Shown here: positions 1-8,108 of the stretch, one piece after another
Layout of the letters: every line of letters begins with the position of its first letter
Numbering within the stretch: the stretch's first letter is position 1
Assembly (NCBI GenBank): GCA_001717545.1
Contig: CP017039.1
Span: forward strand, 496,001-560,000
Reading direction: 5' to 3'
Origin: Anaerolineaceae bacterium oral taxon 439
GTDB taxonomy: Bacteria > Chloroflexota > Anaerolineae > Anaerolineales > Anaerolineaceae
Length of the DNA stretch: 64,000 bases
Program-made: the position numbers and the translations under genes
The notes under the pieces: model-generated
Told to the model about the DNA's origin: nothing
The model's input: only the letters and a program-made list of their open reading frames with translations
Databases searched by the model: none

Positions 1-1
1 C

Positions 2-454
2 TTTTCCTGTTCGTTCCTGAGCCATACCGCGCCGGGGATCGGCGTCCGAGAGACGCGGCGGATGAGCGGACGGTATGTCCTGAGCTCAGCGGATATCGTC
101 CGCTCGCGCCCATTCGCGGATCGCATCGCGCATTCCGGCTATCCGCTGGATCTTCATGATCCGACCGGGAACACGCTGGCTTATCAGGAAATTCAGAACG
201 GCCTGGCGTACGATATCCCATATCGGTGCCTGCTGCCGCTGAAAATAAAAAACCTGCTGCTGAACGGGCGCTGTATTTCGGTGACGCATACCGCCTTTTC
301 CTCAACGCGAGTGACCCCCAGCTGCATGGCGATCGGTCAGGCGGCGGGGACCGCGGCGGCGCTTTCCGTCCGGGAGAAAAAGAGCCCGGCGGATCTTGAC
401 GTTCGTAAACTTCAGGACCGGCTCGTCCGTCAGGATGCCGTCCTGAGGCCTTAG
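2..454 (+). CDS. FAD-dependent oxidoreductase, C-terminal part
   Basis: The reading frame is open from the window edge (base 2), so the first ATG at 62 is internal and the N-terminal FAD-binding part lies outside. The visible 150 residues include PGIGVRETRR followed by GRYVLSSADI, a signature I know from the PF12831-type FAD oxidoreductases, and a C-terminal stretch with NLLLNGRCIS and AIGQAAGTAAALS, which in this family closes the FAD site. Members are flavoproteins of poorly defined substrate, often encoded with sugar ABC transporters. Its stop lies 27 bp before the solute-binding protein gene, so it is probably in the same operon and acts on the imported compound; that last point is inference. 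Confidence 0.8.
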   Translation, partial: FSCSFLSHTAPGIGVRETRRMSGRYVLSSADIVRSRPFADRIAHSGYPLDLHDPTGNTLAYQEIQNGLAYDIPYRCLLPLKIKNLLLNGRCISVTHTAFSSTRVTPSCMAIGQAAGTAAALSVREKKSPADLDVRKLQDRLVRQDAVLRP

Positions 455-480
455 TTTTTCTTTTTGGGAAGGAGAAAAAA

Positions 481-1785
481 ATGAAGAAAAAAAAGTTGTT
501 GTTGGTTTTATGTTCGGTTGTTCTCGTTCTCCTGATCGGGGCGATCGTGGTTTCGGCGGAGGACGCCGGCGAAATCATGGACGCGGAGCCGGTCGGCGAT
601 GGGAAGCTGACGGTCTGGGTCGCGGGAAACACCCCTGATATTCAGGAAGCCTTCAATCAGGTCATTGAAAATTTCAATCAGAACAACCCGAAATTTTCCG
701 TGACCGTCGAATTCATTCCCTGGGGCGATCTTTCGACGAAGCTGACGACCGCGTTGTCGGCGAAGGTTGGCCCTGATTTGTTTATGCATGGCGTCGCGGC
801 CAGCGCCGGCTTCATGGGTAAGGACCAGATCGAAGACCTGACGCCGTATTTTGAGGCGCTTCCGGATCAGGACGATTTTCTCGCCAACCTGATTTCCGCC
901 GGGAGCGTCGATGGGAAGCTGGCGATGATGCCGGTTCAGGTTACCAATTACATGCTGATTTACCGGAAAGATCTTTACGAGGAAGCCGGACTCGATCCCG
1001 AAAATCCGCCGGCGACCTGGGAAGACCTCGCCGCGGCCGCTGAAAAGCTGACGAAGCGCGACGACCTCGGAATTACCGTCGCAGGGCTGCAGCTTCCCGT
1101 TGAGGGCGCGGACGTTGAAATGGCCTACCTGCCGATCCTGCGGTCGATGGGGGGAGATTTATTATCCGACGATTTTAAAACGGCGGCGTTTAATTCCCCC
1201 GAGGGGTTGAAAGCGCTCCGTTATTATCTCGATTTATTTGAGGTTCATCAGGCTTCGTCGTTGACGCCGCTCCCAGGCGATCCGACCGTTCCTCCGATTG
1301 CCCGCGGTTCCGCGGCGCAGGTTATCTCCGGACAGTTCAGTCTGGCGCAGATTAAAACCGCTTCGCCGGAACTGTATTCGCAGGTCGCCGTCGTCGCTCC
1401 GCCCGCCGGGGAATCCGGAAAGCCGTCTACGATGTCGTCGTTTTCGGGTTTCATGATGAACGCCGCAAGCGAGCGTAAAGAAGACGCATGGACGCTGATG
1501 CGGCATATTGTCAGCCCGACGAGCCTGACGATTATCGACGGGAGTTCGCTTTTCCTTCCGCCGCGGAAATCGCTTCAGTCCGCGCCGTTTATTACCGACG
1601 ACCCGCTTTTCGAAGCGTTCGCGCTCGGTCTCGAATACGGCGCAGGGAATCCGAATATTCCGGCCTGGGTCGAAGTTCGCAATACCATGGTGGAACATCT
1701 TGTTTCCGCGCTGAACGGTCAGTCAACCGCCGAAGAAGCGCTTCAGGCCGCGGAAGAAGCGGTCAATAAGGTCCTTTCGCAGTAA
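481..1785 (+). CDS. Extracellular solute-binding protein, family 1 (sugar ABC transporter)
   Basis: A 434-residue exported protein. Residues 1-26 form a signal peptide (four lysines, a long Leu/Val core, VSA before the mature EDAGE); no lipobox cysteine is visible, so it may be free or held by its uncleaved signal. The mature part has the family-1 pattern: LTVWV near the start, FNQVIENFNQ, KVGPDLFMHG, and a C-terminal AEEALQAAEEAVNKV helix. It should bind a sugar or sugar derivative and deliver it to the two permeases downstream. The start is supported by an AAGGAG ribosome site about 6 bases upstream. No ATPase gene is in this locus; such importers commonly share an MsmK/UgpC-type ATPase encoded elsewhere. 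Confidence 0.9.
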   Translation: MKKKKLLLVLCSVVLVLLIGAIVVSAEDAGEIMDAEPVGDGKLTVWVAGNTPDIQEAFNQVIENFNQNNPKFSVTVEFIPWGDLSTKLTTALSAKVGPDLFMHGVAASAGFMGKDQIEDLTPYFEALPDQDDFLANLISAGSVDGKLAMMPVQVTNYMLIYRKDLYEEAGLDPENPPATWEDLAAAAEKLTKRDDLGITVAGLQLPVEGADVEMAYLPILRSMGGDLLSDDFKTAAFNSPEGLKALRYYLDLFEVHQASSLTPLPGDPTVPPIARGSAAQVISGQFSLAQIKTASPELYSQVAVVAPPAGESGKPSTMSSFSGFMMNAASERKEDAWTLMRHIVSPTSLTIIDGSSLFLPPRKSLQSAPFITDDPLFEAFALGLEYGAGNPNIPAWVEVRNTMVEHLVSALNGQSTAEEALQAAEEAVNKVLSQ

Positions 1786-1852
1786 AACGAACGGTTCAGA
1801 TTTTACGGCTTCGGGCGTGGGTCGCCGCGCTCGAAGCCGGCCTGGATGGATC

Positions 1853-2767
1853 ATGATCAAAACGCTATCACGCGGCGCGGCGAAAAAACCGCTCAGCCAG
1901 AAGACAAAACGGACTCTTTGGGGCTATCTCTTCGTATCGCCCGCCCTGATCTACTTCCTGATCTGGGTGTTTTTACCGGTTGCCGCGTCGTTCGCGCTGA
2001 GCTTTACGAATTACAATACCGCGACCGCCGACTGGGTCGGGCTGAAGAACTATATCGATATCTTTACGCAGTCCAAAGTCCATACGGCGCTCGTCAAAAC
2101 GATTCAGTTCGGACTTGAGCTGATTCCCGCGAACCTGATCCTTTCGCTGTATCTCGCGGTTCTCGTCGACCAGAAAATCCGCGGCGTTTCGTTTTTTCGG
2201 ACGATTTACTATTTACCGGTCCTGACCTCGCTCGTCATCGCCGGAATCGTTTGGGCGTCTCTCTTCGATCCGCGGACCGGGGCGATGAATTGGCTTCTCC
2301 GGCTCCTGAAGCTCCCCCCGCAGCAATGGCTCTACAATCCCGATTTAGCGCTGCATTCGGTCGTCGTCGTCCGGATCTGGAAGGGCGTCGGGTATAACAT
2401 GATGGTCTTTCTGGCAGGGCTGCAATCGATTTCGCAGGAATTATACGAGGTCGCCGCGCTGGACGGCGCTTCCGCCTGGGCTCGTTTCCGCTATATTACC
2501 CTCCCGCTCCTGAAACCGACCGCGTTTTATATTTTCGTCATGGCCTGTATCAGCTCGTTTCAGGTTTTCGGCGAAATTTACGTCATGACGCGCGGCGGCC
2601 CGGCGGGAGCGACGCGGACGCTGATTTACCTGATCTATGAGGAGGCTTTCCAATACACAAAAATGGGGTACGCGAGCGCGCTGGCGTTTGTCCTTTTCCT
2701 GTTTGTCGCGGGAATCGCGCTGTTCAACCTGCTGTTTGTCAATCGTTTCGTTGAAGAGAATACCTGA
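1853..2767 (+). CDS. Sugar ABC transporter permease (MalF/UgpA type)
   Basis: A 304-residue integral membrane protein with about six hydrophobic segments and the binding-protein-dependent permease motif YEVAALDGASAWARFRYI (EAA loop) that docks the ATPase. The frame is open from a GTG at 1817, but that extension is Arg-rich and unlike the family; the ATG at 1853 (MIKTLSRG) with GGATGGA just upstream gives the normal N-terminus. It pairs with the second permease at 3085. A HicB-like gene separates the two, which is unusual for this transporter class. Confidence 0.88.
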   Translation: MIKTLSRGAAKKPLSQKTKRTLWGYLFVSPALIYFLIWVFLPVAASFALSFTNYNTATADWVGLKNYIDIFTQSKVHTALVKTIQFGLELIPANLILSLYLAVLVDQKIRGVSFFRTIYYLPVLTSLVIAGIVWASLFDPRTGAMNWLLRLLKLPPQQWLYNPDLALHSVVVVRIWKGVGYNMMVFLAGLQSISQELYEVAALDGASAWARFRYITLPLLKPTAFYIFVMACISSFQVFGEIYVMTRGGPAGATRTLIYLIYEEAFQYTKMGYASALAFVLFLFVAGIALFNLLFVNRFVEENT

Positions 2768-2822
2768 GGAACAGATGATAAACAGGATGTGACAGGGCAG
2801 GGAGCAAAGGAGGAATCATCAC

Positions 2823-3065
2823 ATGAAAACGATTGAATATTATATGAGCCTTCCATATCGGCTGGAAATTATTCCTGACCCGGATGAAGGCGGTTATGCA
2901 GCGCGCTATCCGGAACTTCCGGGGTGTATTACGGTCGGGAGCCCTATGGAAGCTGTTGTGGAAAATGCAGAAGACGCAAAAAAGGAATGGCTCCTGGCGG
3001 CTTTGGAAAGCGGAACCAATCCAGGTTATGAAGCGAAGCATGAACGGGGCGGAAAGCGCGTTTAA
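2823..3065 (+). CDS. HicB-like orphan antitoxin domain protein
   Basis: An 80-residue protein with the HicB N-terminal pattern: short beta strand YYMSLPYRLEIIPDPDEGGY, then AARYPELPGCITVG and a helix of the EAVVENAEDAKKEW type. The family normally neutralises HicA mRNA interferases, and longer members carry a C-terminal DNA-binding domain. This one stops after the partial RNase-H-like domain and lacks that DNA-binding part. No hicA (about 60 codons with a dsRBD-like fold) is seen on either side. A strong AAAGGAGG site at 2806-2813 supports the start. It sits between the two permease genes of one ABC transporter, on the same strand, so it must be co-transcribed with them. Whether it still acts as an antitoxin is unknown. 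Confidence 0.78.
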   Translation: MKTIEYYMSLPYRLEIIPDPDEGGYAARYPELPGCITVGSPMEAVVENAEDAKKEWLLAALESGTNPGYEAKHERGGKRV

Positions 3066-3084
3066 TGATCGAGGATGAGGGAGA

Positions 3085-3960
3085 ATGAAGAACCGGCTTA
3101 TGAAGCTCGTCAAAAGAGGCGCGGTTTATTTGCTGATGATCGTCGCCATGGTTCAGCTGGGCTTTCCGTTTTTCTGGATGGCGACGTCGGCGTTTAAAAC
3201 GCCGCAGGAAATTCATTCGCCGACGCCGGTCATTTTTCCGTCCGCGCCGACGTTCGAAAACTTTCGGAAAGCGTTCAGCGCCGCGCCGTTCGGAAAATAT
3301 GTGATGAATACGCTGCTGGTCGCGGCGGTCGTGACCGGTACGACCGTGATCCTCTGCGCGATGGCCGGGTACGGATTTGGACGGCTTCCGTTCCCCGGAC
3401 GGGAAGCGATTTTCGTCCTGTTTATTTTAGCGATGGCGCTTCCCGGCGAGGTTACGCTGATTCCCCGGTTTTTGATCGCGAAGAATTTCCCGTTTTTCGG
3501 CGGAAATAACTGGCTCGGGAAGGGCGGAATCGGGCTGATCGACAGCTTCGCCGGGCTGATTATTCCCAACCTGATGAGCGTGTTCGGCGTATTTTTCCTC
3601 AGGCAGTTTTTCCGGACGCTCCCGAAGGATTTGGAAGACGCGGCGCGGATCGACGGCGCGTCGGAATTCGGGATCTTCTGGCGCGTGATGCTGCCGCTGA
3701 CGAAGCCGGCTTTAACGACGCTGGCGCTGTTTACGTTTACCGGGGCCTGGGACGAGTTTATCTGGCCGCTGGTCATCCTGAATCATTCGGATAAATACGT
3801 TGTCCAGCTGGGCCTTTCCGTTTTCTTTGGGGAACATTTTGTCGAATGGGGGCCGATGATGGCGGCTTCATCGCTGGTAAGCCTTCCGGTTATCGCGCTC
3901 TTTCTCTTTACACAGGCGTCGATGGTCAAGTCGATCGCGACGACGGGCATGAAAGGATAA
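3085..3960 (+). CDS. Sugar ABC transporter permease (MalG/UgpE type)
   Basis: A 291-residue membrane protein with about six transmembrane segments. It carries the EAA motif EDAARIDGASEFGIFWRVM and ends in VKSIATTGMKG, the short cytoplasmic C-terminus typical of MalG-like permeases. Near residue 20 the FFWMATSAFKTPQEI segment, followed by a loop with PTPVIFP, is also family-typical. It is the partner of the permease at 1853 and forms the membrane channel with it. The start follows GAGGGAGA. The next gene begins 4 bp after the stop. Confidence 0.9.
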   Translation: MKNRLMKLVKRGAVYLLMIVAMVQLGFPFFWMATSAFKTPQEIHSPTPVIFPSAPTFENFRKAFSAAPFGKYVMNTLLVAAVVTGTTVILCAMAGYGFGRLPFPGREAIFVLFILAMALPGEVTLIPRFLIAKNFPFFGGNNWLGKGGIGLIDSFAGLIIPNLMSVFGVFFLRQFFRTLPKDLEDAARIDGASEFGIFWRVMLPLTKPALTTLALFTFTGAWDEFIWPLVILNHSDKYVVQLGLSVFFGEHFVEWGPMMAASSLVSLPVIALFLFTQASMVKSIATTGMKG

Positions 3961-3964
3961 AAAT

Positions 3965-4687
3965 ATGAAAACACGGTTTCTTGATCTGCTGCGCGCCGCG
4001 CAGGAGGGTTCGCGTTCCGGCGTACTGATCGCGAGCCTGCCGCGGAACGACCCGGAGCTCGCGCGCGCGGCGCTGGCGGGCGGGGCGGACGTCCTCAAGG
4101 TTCATCTCAACGTGACGCATAACGCCAGCGGGGTCCGCTTCGGTTCGCTCTCCGAGGAAGCGGCGAACCTTGAAGCAATCCTGCGCGCGGCGGGGGAGGT
4201 TCCGGTCGGGATCGTTCCGTCTGGAAACGCCGATCTGAAAAAAGATGAACTGGAAAAACTCGATGGGATGGGGTTTGATTTTCTTTCCCTGTATGATGGT
4301 CATGCGCCTGTCGGAAGCCTTCCCGGAAGGGACCGGCTGTCAAGAATGATCGCGCTGTCGTCCGAGGACGACCGTTTTCTCGCCGCCCGCTTTCCGCGTC
4401 TTGCGATCGATATCGTCGAGCTTTCCGTCATGGACCATCAGACCTACGGCGAACCGTTTACGTATCGCGACCTTGCGAAAATTTCGGACCTGATCGCGGC
4501 GGTCGCGCCGCTCCCGTCCGTTCTCCCGACGCAGCGGCGGATTACCCCCGAGATGGTCCCGGAGTTGATCGGCGCGGGCGTCTGCGGCCTGATGATCGGG
4601 GTGATCGTCGCCGGGCGCACGCCGGAAAGCTGGAAGGCGGCCTGCGGCGCGTATCGGCGCGCGCTGGCGGGTTCCGCGTCATCATAA
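3965..4687 (+). CDS. Putative TIM-barrel protein of unknown activity
   Basis: A 240-residue soluble protein with no name I can give. Alternating beta-strand and helix blocks suggest a (beta/alpha)8 barrel: GVLIASLPR, ADVLKVHLNV, PVGIVPSGN, FDFLSLYDGH, LAIDIVELSV, PSVLPTQRRI, GVCGLMIGV. Glycine-rich strand ends and the late GAGVCGLMIGVIV segment recall phosphate-binding barrels of the NanE or geranylgeranylglyceryl phosphate synthase type, but I cannot show an active site. It begins 4 bp after the permease stop and is the last gene of the transport operon before a 126-bp gap, so a role in catabolism of the imported compound is plausible but inferred. Confidence 0.6.
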   Translation: MKTRFLDLLRAAQEGSRSGVLIASLPRNDPELARAALAGGADVLKVHLNVTHNASGVRFGSLSEEAANLEAILRAAGEVPVGIVPSGNADLKKDELEKLDGMGFDFLSLYDGHAPVGSLPGRDRLSRMIALSSEDDRFLAARFPRLAIDIVELSVMDHQTYGEPFTYRDLAKISDLIAAVAPLPSVLPTQRRITPEMVPELIGAGVCGLMIGVIVAGRTPESWKAACGAYRRALAGSASS

Positions 4688-4713
4688 TAACAGTGGCATG
4701 GGGAATATAAGGG

Positions 4714-4741
4714 TTTCAAACGCTGTGCCATATGTTTGAAA
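4714..4741. repeat. 8-bp inverted repeat (possible operator or hairpin)
   Basis: TTTCAAAC at 4714-4721 is matched by GTTTGAAA at 4734-4741, a perfect inverted repeat with a 12-base gap and 20 bp between half-site starts. It lies in the 126-bp gap between the TIM-barrel gene and the DUF4127 gene. The spacing suits either a dimeric repressor site or a weak hairpin. No T-run follows, so it is not an intrinsic terminator. Confidence 0.4.
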
Positions 4742-4813
4742 GAGGGAATAAAATTAAAAAGACGTGGATAGCTATGTTTTGGATCTTGCGCCGGGCGGGG
4801 CGGGCTTCTTAGC

Positions 4814-6331
4814 ATGGGGAAGACGATGCGCATTATTGGGATTCTTCCGCTGGACGACCGTCCCGCTACCCGGATTTTTCCGGAGCGGATCGCGGCGATC
4901 GCCGGAATCCGCGCGCTGACGCCGCCGCGCGAGGCGCTCGGTAATTTTCGGACGGCCGGCGATTTCGAAGCGCTTCGATCGTGGCTGCTGGCGGCTGCGC
5001 CGGCGGTCGACGGTTTGATCGTTGCGGCGGACATGCTCGCGTACGGCGGGCTCGTCGCATCGCGCCGGGCCGATCTTCCGCTTGAGACGGCGGAAAAGCG
5101 GCTGGCGGTTTTGAAGGAGCTTCGCCGCCGCTTTCCGGAGCTTCCGATCGCGGCCGCCGGAGTCCTGATGCGAATCTCGCTGACGGTTTCGGACAGGGCG
5201 AGCGAGAAAATTTATCGCGACCTGATTCGGTACTGCGAAGTCCGGTACCGCGCCGACGAGCTCCATGAGGAGGAGTTCCGCGCTGAGAAGGAGCGGCTGG
5301 CGGACGCGATCCCGGAAAGCGCGCTCCGGACGTTCGAGCGGGCGCGGGCGCGGAATTTTCAGATTAACCAGCGTCTGATTGAAATGAAAGCCGACGGGAC
5401 GCTTTCCGACCTGATCCTTCTCCAGGAGGATTCGTCTGCCTGCGGGCTGCATCTTTCCGAACAGCGGCTTCTTCGTCAGCGGATCGACGCGTTCGGACTG
5501 CGCGGCGAGGTTCTTCTCTATCCCGGAGCCGACGAAGGGACGCAGACGTTATCAGCGCGCTGGATCAACGGCGGCGCCGCGCCGGCGGTCGAAACGATCT
5601 ATACCTCGGAACGGATGGCGTCGGCGGTCATGCCATATGAACATTGTCCCCTCAGCGAGTCGCTCTCGAATCATCTTCGTTCCGCCGGGTTCCGGACCGG
5701 CGCGGGAGGGACGCTCCCCTGCTTTTGGGTTCATACGCCCTGCGGCGACGCCGAGCGGGCGGCCGCGGCCGCGCGAATTGAGGAGCTTCTCCGCTCCGGG
5801 AGAATGGTCGCCGTCGCCGATGTCTGGAAAGCGAACGGCGCGGATTCGGCCTTCCTGGAAGAGCTCGACGCCCGCGGGCTGCTGCCAAAGCTGTCGGCGT
5901 ACGCTGGGTGGAACACGGCTGGAAATACGATTGGGACGGCGCTTTCGTTTTATTCGGCGGTCCTGAAGCTTGAAAGCGATGCGGATGGAGCGCTGGCTGC
6001 GGCGGAAGAGCGGCGGCGGGCGCGGAAGGTTTTCCTTTGGGAGCGGCTGGCGGACGATTGGGGCTATCAGAGCGTCGTTCGTCCGATGATCGAGGCGCGC
6101 TGCGACAGGGATGGGATCGATTACCGTTCGCTGGGCGCTGCGCATGCGTCGATCGAAGCCGAGGTCCGGCGCGCGCTGAGCGGCTGGATCACGGTTCATC
6201 TCCCGCCGGAGAAATTCGGACTTTGCGGTCTTGCTCCGGAAATCCGCCTGCCATGGGGGCGGACGTTTGAAGTGGAAGCGCGCCTGGTTCCCGGAAGCGG
6301 CGGCAGAGGCGGGAAAGCCTCTGAAGCTTAA
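4814..6331 (+). CDS. DUF4127 family protein
   Basis: A 505-residue soluble protein that I recognise as DUF4127 from the N-terminus IIGILPLDDRPATR, the LIVAADMLAYGGLVASR block, the LQEDSSACGLH block and YPGADEGTQTL. The biochemical function of this family is not established; it is often encoded near sugar ABC transporters. A second possible start, ATG 4826, follows GGGGAAG and would remove only four residues. It lies on the same strand after the transport operon, with a 126-bp gap holding an inverted repeat, so it may have its own promoter. Function in carbohydrate use is inference from context only. Confidence 0.82.
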   Translation: MGKTMRIIGILPLDDRPATRIFPERIAAIAGIRALTPPREALGNFRTAGDFEALRSWLLAAAPAVDGLIVAADMLAYGGLVASRRADLPLETAEKRLAVLKELRRRFPELPIAAAGVLMRISLTVSDRASEKIYRDLIRYCEVRYRADELHEEEFRAEKERLADAIPESALRTFERARARNFQINQRLIEMKADGTLSDLILLQEDSSACGLHLSEQRLLRQRIDAFGLRGEVLLYPGADEGTQTLSARWINGGAAPAVETIYTSERMASAVMPYEHCPLSESLSNHLRSAGFRTGAGGTLPCFWVHTPCGDAERAAAAARIEELLRSGRMVAVADVWKANGADSAFLEELDARGLLPKLSAYAGWNTAGNTIGTALSFYSAVLKLESDADGALAAAEERRRARKVFLWERLADDWGYQSVVRPMIEARCDRDGIDYRSLGAAHASIEAEVRRALSGWITVHLPPEKFGLCGLAPEIRLPWGRTFEVEARLVPGSGGRGGKASEA

Positions 6332-6375
6332 AACAGACTGTAAAAATTTAAACGGAGCGCGCGGAAAGCTTAATT

Positions 6376-6768
6376 ATGGCCGGATCCGGATATCGTTCAG
6401 CCAATCAGCGCGTCGGGAAACATGGCGAGGACCTCGCCGCCGCGGAAGCGGTTCGCCGCGGGTACCGCGTCCTGACGCGGAATTTAAGGACCCCGTTCGG
6501 CGAAATCGATCTTGTTCTCGAATCGGACGCAGCCTTCGTTTTTGCGGAGGTCAAGACGCGGCGTTCTATCCGTTTCGGTCTTCCCGAAGACGCGGTTACT
6601 CCGGCGAAGCTGGCGCGGATGCGCTGCTGCGCTGCGTACGTGTTTAACGATCTGGATAATCCGGCTCGGAAACCGTTCCGCCTGGACGTGATCGCGCTGC
6701 TCCGCTCGCCGGACGATCCGGCGGGATATACGCTGCGCTGGATTGAAAACGTGACGGAGGATGATTAA
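6376..6768 (+). CDS. yraN: YraN family (UPF0102) nuclease-fold protein
   Basis: A 130-residue protein, the usual size for UPF0102. Diagnostic residues are GKHGEDLAAAE, the RNLRTPFGEIDLVLE strand pair (conserved GEIDL) and FAEVKTRRS, which together make the endonuclease-like core (E, D, ExK). Members have a Holliday-junction-resolvase-like fold and are linked to DNA processing, but no clear activity is established. The ATG at 6376 is chosen because the conserved GxxGE segment begins about 12 residues later. It stands alone between DUF4127 and the thiolase gene, 44 bp from each. Confidence 0.85.
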   Translation: MAGSGYRSANQRVGKHGEDLAAAEAVRRGYRVLTRNLRTPFGEIDLVLESDAAFVFAEVKTRRSIRFGLPEDAVTPAKLARMRCCAAYVFNDLDNPARKPFRLDVIALLRSPDDPAGYTLRWIENVTEDD

Positions 6769-6812
6769 ACCGGTAAAATAGCTTCAGGATTCAGAAAAAC
6801 TGAGGAGAACGG

Positions 6813-7961
6813 ATGCGAGAAGTCGCGATTTTTGAAATCGGCCAAACCCCCGTCGCGGAGCACTGGGACAAAAGCCTTCTGGAGTTGGCCGGCGAACCCA
6901 TTTTACAGGTCTTTGAAAAAACCGGGCTGACGACTGTCGACGCTATCTTTGTTGGCAATATGCTCTGTGGATCGGCGAACCGGCAGCTGCATCTGGGCGC
7001 GTATGTCGCCGATTGGGTGGGCGCGCGAGCCGCCGGCGCGGTGCATGTCGAAGCAGCCTGCGGGTCGGGCGGTGCGGCGTTCCGCGCCGCGCTGATGGCG
7101 GTTGCTTCCGGCGACGTCGAGACCGCGATTGCGGTCGGGGTTGAGAAGATGACCGACTCCCCTTCGGCCGAGATTTCGTCGGAACTGGCGGGAGCGTCCG
7201 ACGCCGATTTTGAGCGGGAAATGGGCGTTTCGTTCGTCGCGCTGAACGCGATGGTCATGCGCCGGTACATGCAGGCGTACGGATACGCTAAAGAAGATTT
7301 CGCCGGTTTTTCGATCAACGCGCACGCTAACGGCGTGAATAACCCGAACGCGCGTTTCCGCTATCCGATTACGAAGGAGAGTTACGCGAAGTCGCCGATG
7401 GCGGCGGATCCGATCAACGTCCTGGACGCGTCGGCGATGGGCGACGGAGCGGCGGCGGTTCTCCTCGTCCCGTTCGAACGGATCGCCGGTCCCGGGAACG
7501 CGATTAAAGTCGTCGGTTCTGGCTCGGCGACCGATACGATCGCGATTCATGATCGGCGCGATCCGCTCTGGCTGAAAGCGGCGGAACTCTCCGCGGCTCA
7601 GGCGTACCGTCAATCCGGCCTGTCGCCGCGGGAAATCGACCTGTTCGAGATGCATGACGCGTTTACGATTATCGCGGCGCTGTCGCTGGAGGCCTGCGGC
7701 TTCGCCGAACGCGGAAAAGGCGTTCGCCTGGCGGACCCGGAGTTGATTTCGCCGCGGGGAAAGCTGCCGCTGGCGACGATGGGCGGGTTAAAGGCCCGGG
7801 GTCATCCGGTCGGCGCGACCGGCCTGTACCAGCTCGTCGAAGCGATCCAGCAGCTGCGCGGCGAGTGCGGCGCGAATCAGGTCGACGGCGCGCGGATCGC
7901 AATGGCGCAGAATATCGGCGGATCCGGTTCGAACGTGTATACGCATATCCTGCGTCGCTGA
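6813..7961 (+). CDS. Thiolase family protein (SCPx/archaeal type)
   Basis: A 382-residue thiolase-superfamily enzyme. The nucleophilic cysteine is Cys83 in VEAACGSGGAAFRAA; the second-half motifs are FEMHDAFT near residue 280 and GGLKARGHPVGATG with His at about 331. The C-terminus has MAQNIGGSGSN instead of the CxGGG loop of ordinary degradative thiolases; this matches SCPx-like and archaeal thiolases, which act in acetoacetyl-CoA formation or side-chain cleavage. The archaeal relatives are usually encoded beside a DUF35 protein and HMG-CoA synthase; neither is here. The substrate is therefore open. A GAGGAG site precedes the ATG. Confidence 0.85.
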   Translation: MREVAIFEIGQTPVAEHWDKSLLELAGEPILQVFEKTGLTTVDAIFVGNMLCGSANRQLHLGAYVADWVGARAAGAVHVEAACGSGGAAFRAALMAVASGDVETAIAVGVEKMTDSPSAEISSELAGASDADFEREMGVSFVALNAMVMRRYMQAYGYAKEDFAGFSINAHANGVNNPNARFRYPITKESYAKSPMAADPINVLDASAMGDGAAAVLLVPFERIAGPGNAIKVVGSGSATDTIAIHDRRDPLWLKAAELSAAQAYRQSGLSPREIDLFEMHDAFTIIAALSLEACGFAERGKGVRLADPELISPRGKLPLATMGGLKARGHPVGATGLYQLVEAIQQLRGECGANQVDGARIAMAQNIGGSGSNVYTHILRR

Positions 7962-8108
7962 TTTTCGCGGGGCAGTAACCTGTTCGCGTTTGCCTTCTTG
8001 AACTATAATTATTTCGACATTTCGATTTTCAATATATGACTGTCATTAAGCACCCTTGCCCGGTTGGTCAAAGGCGAAACGATTCAAAGGTTAGAAAGGG
8101 TTAAAACA

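Noticed and set aside
2823-3065. Complete HicAB toxin-antitoxin module
   Set aside because: No hicA-like reading frame is found on either strand around the gene.
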